From positions 232,941 through 296,940 of the forward strand of contig NC_006683.1 in assembly GCF_000091045.1 (NCBI RefSeq): DNA of 64,000 bases. Reading direction: 5' to 3'. Both the position numbers and the translations under genes were made by a program. The DNA comes from Cryptococcus deneoformans JEC21. Its lineage: Eukaryota > Basidiomycota > Tremellomycetes > Tremellales > Cryptococcaceae. Below are positions 11,637 to 22,967 of this stretch, one piece after another; the first letter of the stretch is position 1, and every line of letters begins with the position of its first letter. The notes under the pieces are model-generated. The model was not told the DNA's origin, searched no databases, and saw only the letters and a program-made list of their open reading frames with translations.

Positions 11637-12131
11637 TTAGGCGAAGCCCCACTTGACGTCGAAGACACCCTGGTCGAGGTTGCCGTCAGAGAGATAGCTG
11701 AAAAGACTGGTGGACAAGTCAAGGTCACCAGAGCTACAAGAAGGGCCTGAAAAGAAAGTCGTCAGTATGTTTGTTCATCTCTTCTGCGAGATAGTTGACC
11801 ACTTACACAAGTCCACGACAGTGGCGAAAGCAAGTCGCTGAGTGGCAGCGTTCCAAGTCCAGATCTGCTTGTTGCAGACGGAGCTATCGTATTGGGCAGC
11901 GTTCATAGCCACAATGCTATAAGCAACAAATATCAGTAAACGCTTACAAACGAGGCAACAACGGTGCTAAACTTACTAGTCACTGTCGCTGATGGTCGAA
12001 CCGCAAGCACCGACACCGGAAGCAGTGTAGTAGGTAGCAGTACCCTGGGAATCGTCACGCTTCTCGAAGGAGGGAGCGGCAGAGACGACAGAGAGAGCAG
12101 CAAGAGTAGCGAAGATAGCCTTGGTGAACAT
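11637..12131 (-). CDS. Secreted double-psi beta-barrel (barwin/RlpA-like) protein 2
   Basis: Three exons (12131-11977, 11916-11807, 11746-11637) sum to 375 bases, 124 residues. The signal peptide MFTKAIFATLAALSVVSAAP is nearly that of the neighbour at 7992, followed by SFEKR, a likely Kex2 site. Mature part: TATYYTASGVGACG, IVAMNAAQYDSSVCNK, then VVDLCPSCSSGDLDLSTSLF. Intron positions match those of the paralog (one after the G-A-C-G segment's neighbourhood, one near VVDLC but shifted), so the pair arose by duplication followed by divergence. Likely secreted and cell-wall associated; function inferred from fold only. TATAAAA lies about 168 bp upstream. Confidence 0.85.
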
Positions 12132-13396
12132 TTTTGTTGTTTGTGTTGTTGGTGCGTTTACCGTAGTATTGATAGCGAGTGTTGGTATGTCTGGTACAGA
12201 CTTTTTTTTTGTCTAGGTTGACGTTGATTGGTTGTGGTGAAAGAGTCGAAAGATTCTTAATTGTTGGGAAGCAAAGAGGTCGTGGACTGGAGGTTTTTAT
12301 ATCTTGCGCTCTGTCCATCTGAATCTTTTTGAGGCCATCGCTGTTGTGAAGAAGTGTCCGAACAGAGTTGAAAGAAATGAGTGTGTTATCGTTCATACTT
12401 CCATTTTACACCTTGGTACCCCCGTCTTTGATTGAGAGTCCAGACACTGACCTGTACGTCATGATTATCCATAGACACCTACATGTAAAGGACCTCGATC
12501 TTGGATAGCGCTTCTTGATCCTTTGGTAAGTATATTCCGCTCGGTGTCTGGTCCTAACAACAGTTTGTCCCTTGTTTGCTAAACTTCGGAAGATTAGGCC
12601 AAATAATTAATCCTCGAAGTTTGATGGGCAGGGCGGGCAGGGTCATAAAAATTACGAATCCTGCGGTCCATAATTTTGCAGGCCGCATTGATAGGACATC
12701 TGCTGAATTTGAAAGCCTTTTTTCTGAGGTAACGAAAGCCGAAGGCATACGACTTGCATTACAAACGTGCCATGCTGGGTGTCAAATGCCTTAATCCCCC
12801 CATTCACTTCGGCAAGCTTCCGGCTTCCAAACTCCAGACTGATCCGTGCCGTATTCCGGGTTCTGGGGTGGTTGTGGAGCGAAAGAAACGGGGGGGGAGA
12901 TATACAGGCGAATAAAGAGAGGTGGAGTAAGGTGGAGTTTAGAAGGAAAAGCAGGCAGCGAGAGGAGGAAGGGAAGTATGGGTTGATTTATGATGTGCGA
13001 CTCTACGGGTGAGTAAACGTCATAGTTCAAAACCGCCGACAAATTTTGGGGGGCGGGGAGAAATAGTAGCGAGAGCCGCGGCCTTCACAGGGTCAAATTT
13101 AGTTCTGCTGGAGCGCGACTGACGCGGCTGACTTTTTTCTGGGAGACATTGTGCTGCAAGTTTATTTAATTACGTTATTTATGGGCGACGTCAAGCAGTC
13201 GACGACGCACTTCTTTTTTGACATCCCGGTAGGAAGTCGTCGCTTTTCTCGATATTATTACTTTAAGGAACTCGATACCGGTCGTTTGCGTCTAAAATTT
13301 GAGCTTTTGGGTTTCGGCAGTTCGCAGCTTAGCCAAAAGTATGAATAAATGACATGGAACAAATTTTGTTTAAAATTGCTTCCATTCCATTTGTGG
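12132..13396. other. Intergenic region
   Basis: About 1.26 kb upstream of the second beta-barrel gene. The first 200 bp carry its promoter (TATAAAA at about 12296-12302). The rest has a G/A-rich plus-strand stretch at 12880-12980 but no recognisable gene. Confidence 0.4.
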
Positions 13397-13490
13397 AGCG
13401 TGAACTATGGCTCGACACAAGCCCCTCGACGGACATCGATCGGTCTCCGAGGTCCGAGGAGGGCTTGTGTCGAGACTAAGCGTGAACTAT
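13397..13490. repeat. Small foldback element flanked by 12-bp direct repeats
   Basis: The 12-mer AGCGTGAACTAT occurs at 13397-13408 and again at 13479-13490. Between the copies, CTCGACACAAGCCC (13411-13424) is the exact inverse complement of GGGCTTGTGTCGAG (13461-13474), with a 36-base loop. A 14-bp perfect stem bordered by a perfect direct repeat is the layout of a tiny non-autonomous foldback insertion with a target-site duplication. A structured RNA or a chance hairpin are alternatives. It sits just left of the transposase relic. Confidence 0.6.
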
Positions 13491-13779
13491 CATGAGCGGT
13501 GAACTTGGATTATCCTGACTTGACAATAATGATCACCAGCCGCATCGCTCCTGGTTAATTATTTCTGCCTCTCGTCTTTTCATCTAAAGACACTCATCGG
13601 GTCTCAACGGACACCACCATATTATTGACTTGGTGACTCGGAGCCATGACGAGTGGTGCTGATGATGCCTTTTTGTCCCACTTCAAGCGGCTCATCTCTT
13701 GATGATGATGACAATCATACCGATTGCTTTTGTAACGTCAGCCAACCTGGAAAGCTCCGATCTAACGCAATCATGCGCA

Positions 13780-15420
13780 CTGCAACCAAGTCTTGTTTTG
13801 CCTGATCATGCAAGATCATTTGCATTGTTCATTGATGATACAAAGCATGAGCTAGACCTGGGAGTCGTAAAAAATCTCGTTACTTACGCCGTAGAAGTAG
13901 CTCGTTACTTCGGTCATGCTAACGAGATCGATTCACGGTGAGCCACTGGACATCTTCATTCCTGAAAGTAGCGCTAACAGCAGTGATCGTCTAGATTGCT
14001 GAAGTGCCAAGCTTTGGTCTAAGCTTTGGTCAGAGAGATATAAAAGGACATTCCCGAAGCAGGCCCTCCGGATTGAAGGACCTCACTGCCCATGACTGGA
14101 AGCTCTTGTCAAGGTGGGTTTGACTTAGACACTTCTGCCCAACTCCCCACTGAGCAAGCATTTGTAGTGTCTTGTTCCTGTGGTCGAAGGCCTTCTCCCT
14201 CCCCGTATAGAAGCTCTTTTGATTCCTCTGGTCGACAACATGTTGAACGTGTACAATCTTGCTTATCTTGATCAACACACTGATCGCACGCTGAACCTTT
14301 TGGATCAGGCAGTGCATAAGTTCAGTCAAAAAGCACGCTCACTTCACAGGGAATCAATCGCTCTGCGGTCTGAAATCCTTGCAAAAGACCCAAATCGTCG
14401 TGTACCGTCCTGTTCCCACTCCACCCCAAAATTTCATATGCTTGACCATATGACATTTTGTATCCGTAGGCTTGGACCGTTGAACAACTACACGACCGCT
14501 TTTGTAAGTGGTAATAGAAAACCGTTTTGCCTGTCAGTATACTAATATACATTGTGTGCACGATAGGGTGAATCTGAGCATCGCAGGATTAAATGCCTGT
14601 ACAGTGTCACGAACAAGACACAGTCTGGAGCTCAACAGCTAGGCCTCCGTGTCCACGAACAACAAGTTCTTTCTCGTCTACACAGAGAAATCCACGGCAC
14701 GACACAGGTCTCCCAGGATGATCACCCAATGATGTTGGGTGAACCATCTTATGAACAACCCTTCCAAATGTCAGGGAACAAGCGCCAACCTGGCTACATC
14801 TCCGATCTAAAAGAAAAGGCCTCCAGTTTTCCAGAGCTGAAGGTGAGAGTGTATTGACCATTTATCGGATGAAGAATATATAACTGATACACCACTTTTA
14901 TACGTCCGTTTACATTCTTCCCTACTTGTATTTTGATTTTGCCAGTCCTTTGGCAACGGACTCATTTCTCACCTCTATCAACGTCTAAACCCAGAACATG
15001 ATATTGATGGTGGTGTTTCGGCAGAGCACCGAGATATGATATCAGTTGCCAACGACAAACTTTACTGGCACAATACTCTTCGAGTTTTCCATACCAAATG
15101 CAACATGGAACGAACTTACGACATCATCAATCCCGATGTGAAGACCTTGGATATCATGCTGCAGGCCCCTATTAATAACAACCCTCGTTTTCTTCATGCA
15201 TGGGTGATGAAAATGTTCCATATGGAGGTATACAAGAAGAAGAAGGCCGGTCTAGTGACGATGAAAGATGCGGAGAAACACAGTTTATATATGGTATGGG
15301 GTAAAGGTGGTACGAAGTAGATGGGGACTGGGGAGAGAGTTCTACTGCTCGCCGACTTCTGTATCGAGTGAAGTGGGCCGAGGGTCCAGAAGGTTATATG
15401 TTGTAGTCGAATACGCGTGA
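13780..15420 (+). mobile_element. Decayed Plavaka/KDZ-type transposase relic
   Basis: Several fragments in shifting frames keep the order of the large transposase proteins common in basidiomycetes: KHELDLGVVKNLVTYA near 13845-13890 (compare the family's MHEFELGVWK block), VEGLLPPRIEALLIPLVDNM with LAYLDQHTDRTLNLLDQA near 14178-14310, GESEHRRIKCLYSVTNKTQS near 14571-14630 (the family's GELEHRRVKRFYARTNK), and MERTYDIINPDVKTLDIMLQ near 15100-15160 followed by RRLLYRVKWAEGPEGY near 15348-15400. Stops and frameshifts separate the pieces, so it cannot be active. Terminal inverted repeats were not found. Family assignment is from remembered motifs, so moderate. Confidence 0.6.
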
Positions 15421-15779
15421 TGTGGTGGAGGCTCAGGCAAAGGTTTCAGGGAAAGCGAGGAAGGATTCGGTTGATTGGCTGGACAATTTTATACCTTTTT
15501 GCGCGACTAGTTTTTCTTCACTTTCTTCATGTAACACAGATCACCTAGATCTCATGTTCAACACGTCCGTCGGTACTCGCTGCACACATCCGGACTCCCT
15601 GCCCGCCTCCCGCCTGTACTACGTACCCATGCATGCAATGCTTAGCAGGAGGGTTCATACTCTATAACTATGGCCTTTCTCATTTATCTACCCGTTATGT
15701 CTCGGCCACGCCAGAAGTACATATCAGTATGAATGCCCATTGCGCAGGCGCATAATAGAAGAACAAGAAAGATCATACA

Positions 15780-15992
15780 TGATCAGTGGTACATTAAGCA
15801 TGATCAATAGAGTAATGCCTGATCAAGACTTCATCGTGATTTAATCACATGATCATGCAAGATAATGCATCAGTGCGAATCAATTTGTAAATGATCATAG
15901 CATGATCATTCTCTCACGGCCAACCCAAAAATGCATGATCAGTTAAGCTATTGCCTGATCAGGTATTATCAAATACCCGCCAAATATGATCA
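15780..15992. repeat. Cluster of nine TGATCA palindromes
   Basis: TGATCA starts at 15780, 15801, 15820, 15850, 15892, 15903, 15936, 15956 and 15987, and once more at 16276. Several share flanks such as GCATGATCA or CCTGATCA. Chance expectation is about one per 4 kb. It lies in the gap between the transposase relic and the 3' end of the ABC transporter gene. No coding frame runs through it. Confidence 0.75.
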
Positions 15993-16296
15993 GAAATCGG
16001 AGGATTTGATTTTTTTCTGGCAGGTTTGCTGATGAACCGCAAACATGGTTGACCTGCTGACAATGTTATTGTACAATTATACATCACTGCATGTCTATAA
16101 TCTACGTTGTGATTAAAATATGAAGGCATTTGTGGAATTCTAGTGTCCTAGATATTGGGGTTATAGTCATTATTTTATAATTATGAGTTCTAAAAAGAGG
16201 ATAGAGAAATGCAATGATTCCAGGTGTAAAACGGAAAACCTCACGGATCAATCCTCGATCCTCTCAAACGAAATATGATCATCCGAAGACGACCTT

Positions 16297-19200
16297 CTAA
16301 TTTTTCTTGTACAACGGTCTAATCTTCACCGCCCTGAAATTGAAAGTCGCATTAGCAATGCTTTAGGACATTGATGAGCCGGTACTTACCAAGTGAAAAG
16401 GAAGCAGAAAAATATGTTGGAAAAACACCAGATAATGGTGATGGCCCAGTCTCGCCACTTGGTACCATGAGAGTAACCCATCTGCTGAACATAATCGTAA
16501 CCGGTGCTGCTGGCACAATACTGGCAGCTGGTGGTAGAGTTGTCATCGACAAGATAACCGGAAGTGGTTGCGAGGTAGTTGGCGGCATACTCGTAACAGG
16601 TCTGGCCAGAAGGTGGGTAGAAGGTGATAAGGTCTTCTTCGATGCATTCGAGCTTGAGATTTCCCAAAGCAGCAGTCATGAGAGCACTGTAAAGGTATCG
16701 GAGGGGGGACAGCCACTGTAATAAATATATTGATCAGTTCCCACTTTTAATCTATGGACAATAAAAATGACGTACACTGAAGAAGTAATGGAATGGCGAA
16801 GGAAGGCCAGAGTAGAATACCAGAGCCCAAGACAAAACGTTGAGCACTATGATGGAATGTCAACCTCGATCGATTATGAAACAGATCGTGAAACGAAGCA
16901 TTAACTCACAATTCCATACCAAAGACAAGATGTAAGGCAGGGACAACCTGTTAGGTGACACGGCACCAAGCAAGACACCAAACCCGGCGTTCAAGACAGA
17001 ACAGGTCATGAAGCACAACCACGCCAGGACCCCGTCCACACGGGTACCAATCAAGCCGACTGTCCAATAGAAACAAAAGAAAAGCAAATTCCAGCCGACG
17101 AAGAGAACTGGCAAGGATACAATGAGGAGTGAGGTGACAAGGGCCTGCCAGGAATAGATACCCAATCTCTCTCTTGCGAGGAACATATCCATCTTGGCCA
17201 GATAGTTCATACCGATGTCCATGGCAATACCGGGGAGGGCCTGAACTGCAACCAAGAGGGATAAGGTCGCGGGGGTCATATTGTTGGGGGTGTGATCGAG
17301 CTTATAATAGAAGAAGCCAACATAAAGACCGAAGTAGATTAAGATGACGGTTTGAGTAGTCCAGAATGAGCCATCTGGACGGAAATTAGCTGCTTATGTA
17401 CTATCAACATAAATAGTTACTTACCTCGCCATTGAGCCCGGAAATTCCTGATAACAAGTTCCCTTGTCATGGTCATGAATGAAGACGCATAAGCATCGCT
17501 ACCACTCTTCGGTTGTACCTCGATAACGGGCTTTTCTGAGTCCATGTTGCCGGAGTTGTTGCGTAAAGTATACTCGTTAATCCTCCGTCGAACTTCGGTA
17601 GCTTCATCGCTTTGCTTCCAGAGTGTAGGCCAATCTGTATCTGTACCGCCGACTGGAGCAACACTGGCATCAAGACTATCAGCAATCAAAGTGGTGGTTT
17701 TGTCAATGATTGAAACTTACGTTCCCAAGATGAACTCTGCAGGGTTGGCCTCAGGAGGGCAGTAGGCGCCACGGTCTCCGAAGTACTTGACAACAGTCTC
17801 GGCATTCTCGCCAGTCTCTCCAACGTAGACAGTATGACCACCGGGCGCAAGAAGAACTACAGAGTCAAACATCTCAAAAAGGTCACCGGAAGGCTGATGA
17901 ATGGTACAAAGAACAGCGAGACCGGACGCGGCAATGCGCTTGAGGAATCGCACTATTTCATAAGAAGCTTGAGAGTCAAGGCCGGAGGTGGGTTCATCCA
18001 AGAACAGAAGGAATTCAGGGTCGGCAGCAAGCTCAACACCTAAGACGGATGTGTTTAGTTCTCGCTCCTCGACATGCAATGGTGGACTCACCAATGGTAA
18101 CACGCTTGCGCTCCTCCACACCCAGACCATCTTCACCAGGTGCCCCAATCAAAGCATCGGCAATGTCTTCCAACTCCAGTAATTTGATAATATTTTCGGC
18201 AAATTCCAATCGTTCCTCTCGGGTACGGTCGTTGCTTTGTCGAAGCAAGGCGGAGAATTGAAGGCATTCACGGACGGTGGACATAGGTTCGTGGATATCG
18301 GCTTGCATGGCGAAACCGGTTTGACGGGAGAAGGATGTGTCCAGAGGCTTGCCATCGATAGTCATCTTGCCTTCCATTTTACCTGTCGTCTTACGGAGGG
18401 AGATAGCATCCTACATAGACAGACATTAGCCTGATGTATATAAAGGTTTGTAGCTTCTCGCTCACCAAGAGTGTGGTTTTGCCTGCACCTGATGCACCCA
18501 TAAGTGCAGTTAAAGAGCCGCCTTTGACGTACCCGCTGATACCGTTCTGTGCTTGACATCAACAACTGTTCTTTCAATCATAGTAGAGAAAGATACTTAC
18601 AAGAAGTGGTTTATCCTTGCCTGCAACTTGCACAGTGTAGTAAACATCCTCGAAGGTGTACACTGGGACTTCGCCTCCCGAGCCCTTGGGTCCCTGGACC
18701 TTCTCCATAGCGGTCTTTCCTTCTTCGGCCTTCTCTTTAGGGTCCATAATGGCAGCCTTTCCGCCTCGCTTATACACTTTTTGAGATGAGTCGGGGCTTT
18801 CTCGGATAAGGAGAGATGAACCGATGACAATCATGATAACGTAGACTGTGGGTCACAAATCAGGTCAGAGCTGAGATTAATGGGATTCACTGTGAAGACT
18901 CCAGAGACTCACCAACGAAGTAAGCCCACAAAATGCCGACATTTCTCCAAATATGGCTAACCTGGAAACCGTAGACAAAGTTGACATAGTCCATACCAGC
19001 AACATTGAGGGAACCGGGCTGAGCACCGTTGATTGAGCACACCTGGTATCGGATATCGTCGTATCCAGGACCGCTGGGAATCAGATCGGTTGAGCTACAA
19101 GTCAAAATCCTAGCTCGGAACTCGTTGGCCAAGAGAGCCTCGAACGCCCAAGAACAAGGGGTGGCTCTTCGCAACCATGAGATCCATCTCACTTTGAAAA

Positions 19201-21526
19201 TGAGTTAAGCGAGGGTGACATTTATTCACATGAAGTACGCACGTTGTCTAGGAGGAGGAAGTACAAAGCCCGAGGACGTCAAGACTACCGAAAGTGCCAA
19301 ACAGCCATAACGAATTGCAACGGACATATTAGGTGTCCAGGACCCGATCATTCGATACATGACCGAAATGGCCTCGTACATGGTGAAGATGACAAACCAG
19401 AAAGTGAAGAAGTACTTGGCTCCAGCGGTAAGACCGACCATGAAATAGAAGATTGCCGAGAAGAGGAGAGTTTGAAACACATAGACCGGGATATCACAGA
19501 CAATCTGGGCCAAAGTGTGTGCAGCCGGGTGGTAAAAACCGAGCGCCCTGTGTTTCTTCAAGAGCGGACGGGAGTTGACAGTGGCAGGGACTTCACCAAG
19601 GGCAAAGATAGTGTAGTACAGGATACAGAAGAAAAGTGCACCAGCAGTAGCGAAAGAACCAGCAGAATTGTTTGGGGGCTTGTAGCCTGACCATCGAAGT
19701 GAGTGAACTTGCACGTTGAGGAGAATAAAAGTGCGACTTACAAACAGCGCCGACCAACACGGCTTGCAAAACGTTTGAGCCAATACGGTAGACAAGACTA
19801 GTCATATCACTTCGAGTGAGTTGCAACTGACGTTTACACAAGATGGCGACTTGTTGGGCAAAGTTGACCCGATAAGAAGTAGACTTGCCGGCACCAGGGT
19901 GCTTCGAGTTCTTGACGGCAGTTTGGAACTCGTCGGCGTTGCTTGACTGGGCGTGTCGTTCCTTGTACCGTTGAATGTCCTGCTGCAGATCTTTATACTC
20001 CTGGCTTTCAAGGAAGTATTGCTCAAATTCCTCGGGGGTCTCGGGAATCTGGCCCTTGAATCCATCCCTCACCTTTCGCTCATTGGGTGAGGTGACAGCG
20101 GTCAAGAAGTCGGGTGTACTACAGACCAGAAAATTCAGTCATGATTAACTATATCAAAAGGAACTCACTCACGTTTGACGGGGCTTTTTGTACCAACCCA
20201 TGTTTTCGAAGTAAGCCTGGGCTCTACTAGCTCGCCCCTGAGCGTTCTGGTTAGCTACTTCAAAGACGGTGAAGGATGTATTGCTCACAGAAAAGATCTG
20301 TCGGCCTTCGTAAATGACCACAACACGGTCGACGCAATCCCAGGCATCTTGAGCGGTTTGGTAAGTAGAGATGATCTACGATGTATCAGTCAATATACAT
20401 GGCGAATCTCGCGTCATAATGTACTCACGTTGACCATTCCCAATGACTTTGAAAGCTCCCTCAGGACCTTGTAGAAGTGTAAAGCAACAGCAGAATCCAA
20501 ACCACGAATAGGGTTGTCCCAGCAAGTGACAGCGGCATTTGTGGTGAGAACCTCGGCCAGCGACACTCGTTTCCTTTCACCTCCCGAGACACCACGAACG
20601 AACTGGTTACCGACTACGGCGTGCTTTAGTAAATCGTCCGGAGCAATGAGGCAGAATTTCACCCACCCTTTGTGTTCCTCGTATGAGGCATGCCGAAGGT
20701 ATCCAAGATGCGCCCAAACAAACTTTCCAGATATTCAGAACGCTTCTCCTTGTCTTCTTTCTTATGAGGTTCCTTCAAGAGCAGAGCAGCCTTGATAGTT
20801 TCCTCAACTGTTAACAAAGGCTGGTGTTCGTCTTCTTCAGAGTTGAAGATGATCTCGCCATCATAGTACCTGTAAATAAAGCGTGTCTCCTATCAGCAAT
20901 ATCCTAGAATCGTCAGGAAAGAAGGCGAATACTGACTCTTTAGCCTCATGAGCAGGGATAGTTGAATACGACACATCACCTTCAATCTTAACAAATGGTT
21001 CATGGACGTTCGCGAGCGCCCGCATCAAAGTAGAACACCCTGCACCCGGTCGACCAAGAACGAGCAAAACCTCGCCTTCTTCGGCCACGCCAGAGAAATT
21101 GCGAATCAAAGGTCGAGTTGGACCAGTTGTAATTCGGAACAGCTTCTTGGCAAAGGAATAGACGTCCCACAGCTGTGACATAGCGGATAATTAGCTGCGT
21201 TCGAACATTGCCTCCAGAGCGTCATGTAAGGTACTCACCTTGAATATGGACACCTCAAAAGACTCTACATACTTCTTCCCGCCCCCCGCGCCATACACAG
21301 TGACATCCTCCCAGACTACTCCTAATGAGTGGTACCCTGCATTCGGCAGAGGAATGCTTCCAGGCTGGTCGAAAATCTTTCCATGACTCATAGGGGCATC
21401 CTCGGTGCGGTCTTTGTTCAAAACGTTGGCGGAGTTGGTCTCCTCCCCAGTCAGGAGAGAGGGTGACGAGGACGAGGCGGGGGATTGGACTGCGGTAGCT
21501 TCTGGGTCATCATTGTGATAGGTCAT
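16297..21526 (-). CDS. PDR-type (ABCG full-size) ABC efflux transporter
   Basis: Plasma-membrane drug/xenobiotic exporter of the yeast Pdr5 class with (NBD-TMD)x2 order. Seventeen exons (21526-21239, 21172-20937, 20869-20667, 20613-20429, 20375-20173, 20118-19742, 19686-19243, 19191-18913, 18845-18601, 18546-18466, 18410-18092, 18039-17721, 17675-17425, 17374-16910, 16846-16776, 16715-16390, 16333-16297) give 1,442 residues with all phases consistent. NBD1: degenerate Walker [10 protein letters not shown], signature [10 protein letters not shown], Walker [13 protein letters not shown]2: canonical Walker [10 protein letters not shown], degenerate signature [11 protein letters not shown], Walker [13 protein letters not shown]. 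This asymmetry is normal for the PDR class. Hydrophobic TMD blocks follow each NBD, with a cysteine-rich last extracellular loop. The start is the ATG of MTYHNDD. Substrates such as azoles are inference by family. Confidence 0.9.
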
Positions 21527-22967
21527 GGCGATTAGGGCGGAGGTCAATGAGCTCGATCAGCAGTAGGGAAATTGGTTGTCACTCTGGCGTCGTCAAATGC
21601 TATTATTATCTGGCAGTGGAAGATGAGGAGGAATAGTTTGGCCGCTGCCGGTAAAACACGCCGTCGATTGATTTGTGACCGAGGTGGCCGATTTGCTTTT
21701 AACCGCAAGAGAGAAAAAAATTCGCCGTAGTATTGATAATCATGGTCCATAAACCCCACAGCAGATTAGTCGTTATCGATAAAATGACGGTTTTGCAGCC
21801 GTAAGTCGTCCGGTTCCTTCGGGCTTTTTCAAAAAATCCGCCGGAAAATATCCGCAAATGATTCATAATTATGTAATCTCGGAAGGCGGAGGTTTTCCGA
21901 AAAGCTGCGGCTTAAATCCTCTGGATGCGGACAAAAAATAAGCCCCTGAAGCCGTTTAAAGCTTGGCTGAACGGGTAAACTTACTACTGCTGCATCACTA
22001 TGGGCGGCGTGTAAATTCGCGCTTGCGTGCTTGTGGGACGATGGATGGCGGTGGAGTCAGCTCGTCTGCCCCGTTATTGAGCCCCCATCACGCAATAGAA
22101 ACCCACGTAGTATATAGACCGCCAGCCTGCGAAAGGTTCATCACTCAGCCACTACGGCGCCGTACAGACGGACACGAGCGTAGTAAGCTGGACAAGATTC
22201 ATGAATTGCAAACTCCTGTTAGAAACAGCTCACTGGAGATCACAGAGGCTTGATGAAACCAAAAATCCAAAATATAGTCATGATGCCTAGCGGCGATGCA
22301 TTGCGCTGTGATTTAGTAATGTATTACCGCCTGCTACTAATCAGGTGACGAGAAAGAGAAACCGAAATTGGAAAGAGGCAAGAGGGGGCAAAGGACGATC
22401 GGAGAAGCCCATAACCTCGCACGGCGGCCCAGGCGCAGAAATACGACTCTGCTGGTCTTTTATGGTCTCAAGAAGGCATGCTAAAGTACGCTCTCTCCCG
22501 TGCTCGCCTATGATCTGGGCTAAGGATTGGTTTTCTCCCTAAGAAAACGCCTACAGGCTACAGGCCGCAAGGAGCTGGGTCATTTTCAGACAGGATAAGC
22601 GGCGGAAAACCGAACGCCTCAACTATCAGCGATTTTCCACAGCGGTCATTGTAGGAAGGACAATGCTCATCCGCCAGAAAGTGTTTCCCGCTGCGCCAAC
22701 CCCGGTGGAACCTACCTTTGGATAATTCACACTACCCTAGTGTCTGCATCCCATCACAAAATACCTCCAAAACCTCTCCAACGAAGCGGATGGCCATTAA
22801 TCACCATGGCGATGAAGCATTGGGCGGTACTAGCTATATCCGATAAACGTTTTCATTTCGACTTGACGTTATATAATGATCTTCTATGCAGCTCGTTCAT
22901 ATCATCAACAAGAAACATCAATTCCCGCAGAACAGGTTTCGACTACCCAACTCGCATCTCACTCTCC
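21527..22967. other. Long divergent promoter region
   Basis: About 1.44 kb between the ABC transporter and the divergent gene starting near 22968. Several CGG/CCG palindromes sit 300-370 bp upstream of the transporter (listed separately), and CGGAAAACCG occurs near 22602. A TTATATAATG at about 22869 could be the TATA box of the right-hand gene. No protein-coding exon recognised. Confidence 0.45.
21842..21899. promoter_or_regulatory. Pair of CGG-N7-CCG palindromes (candidate Zn2Cys6 sites)
   Basis: CGG-AAAATAT-CCG at 21842-21854 and CGG-AGGTTTT-CCG at 21887-21899 have the same spacer length and lie 316 and 361 bp upstream of the transporter ATG (45 bp apart). Inverted CGG half-sites with fixed spacing are the classic target of dimeric Zn2Cys6 regulators, which control PDR-type pumps in other fungi. 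Binding is inferred, not seen. Confidence 0.45.

Noticed and set aside
19244..19690. 148-codon plus-strand frame
   Set aside because: Antisense to the first transmembrane domain of the ABC transporter; no protein-like features.
21527..21547. Earlier start of the ABC transporter at 21547
   Set aside because: The codon there is TTG; the first in-frame ATG is at 21526.
22740..22967. Longer 437-residue version of the protein ending at 24053
   Set aside because: It opens with GTG and the added part crosses a TATA-like site; the ATG at 22968 is preferred, 22806 remains possible.
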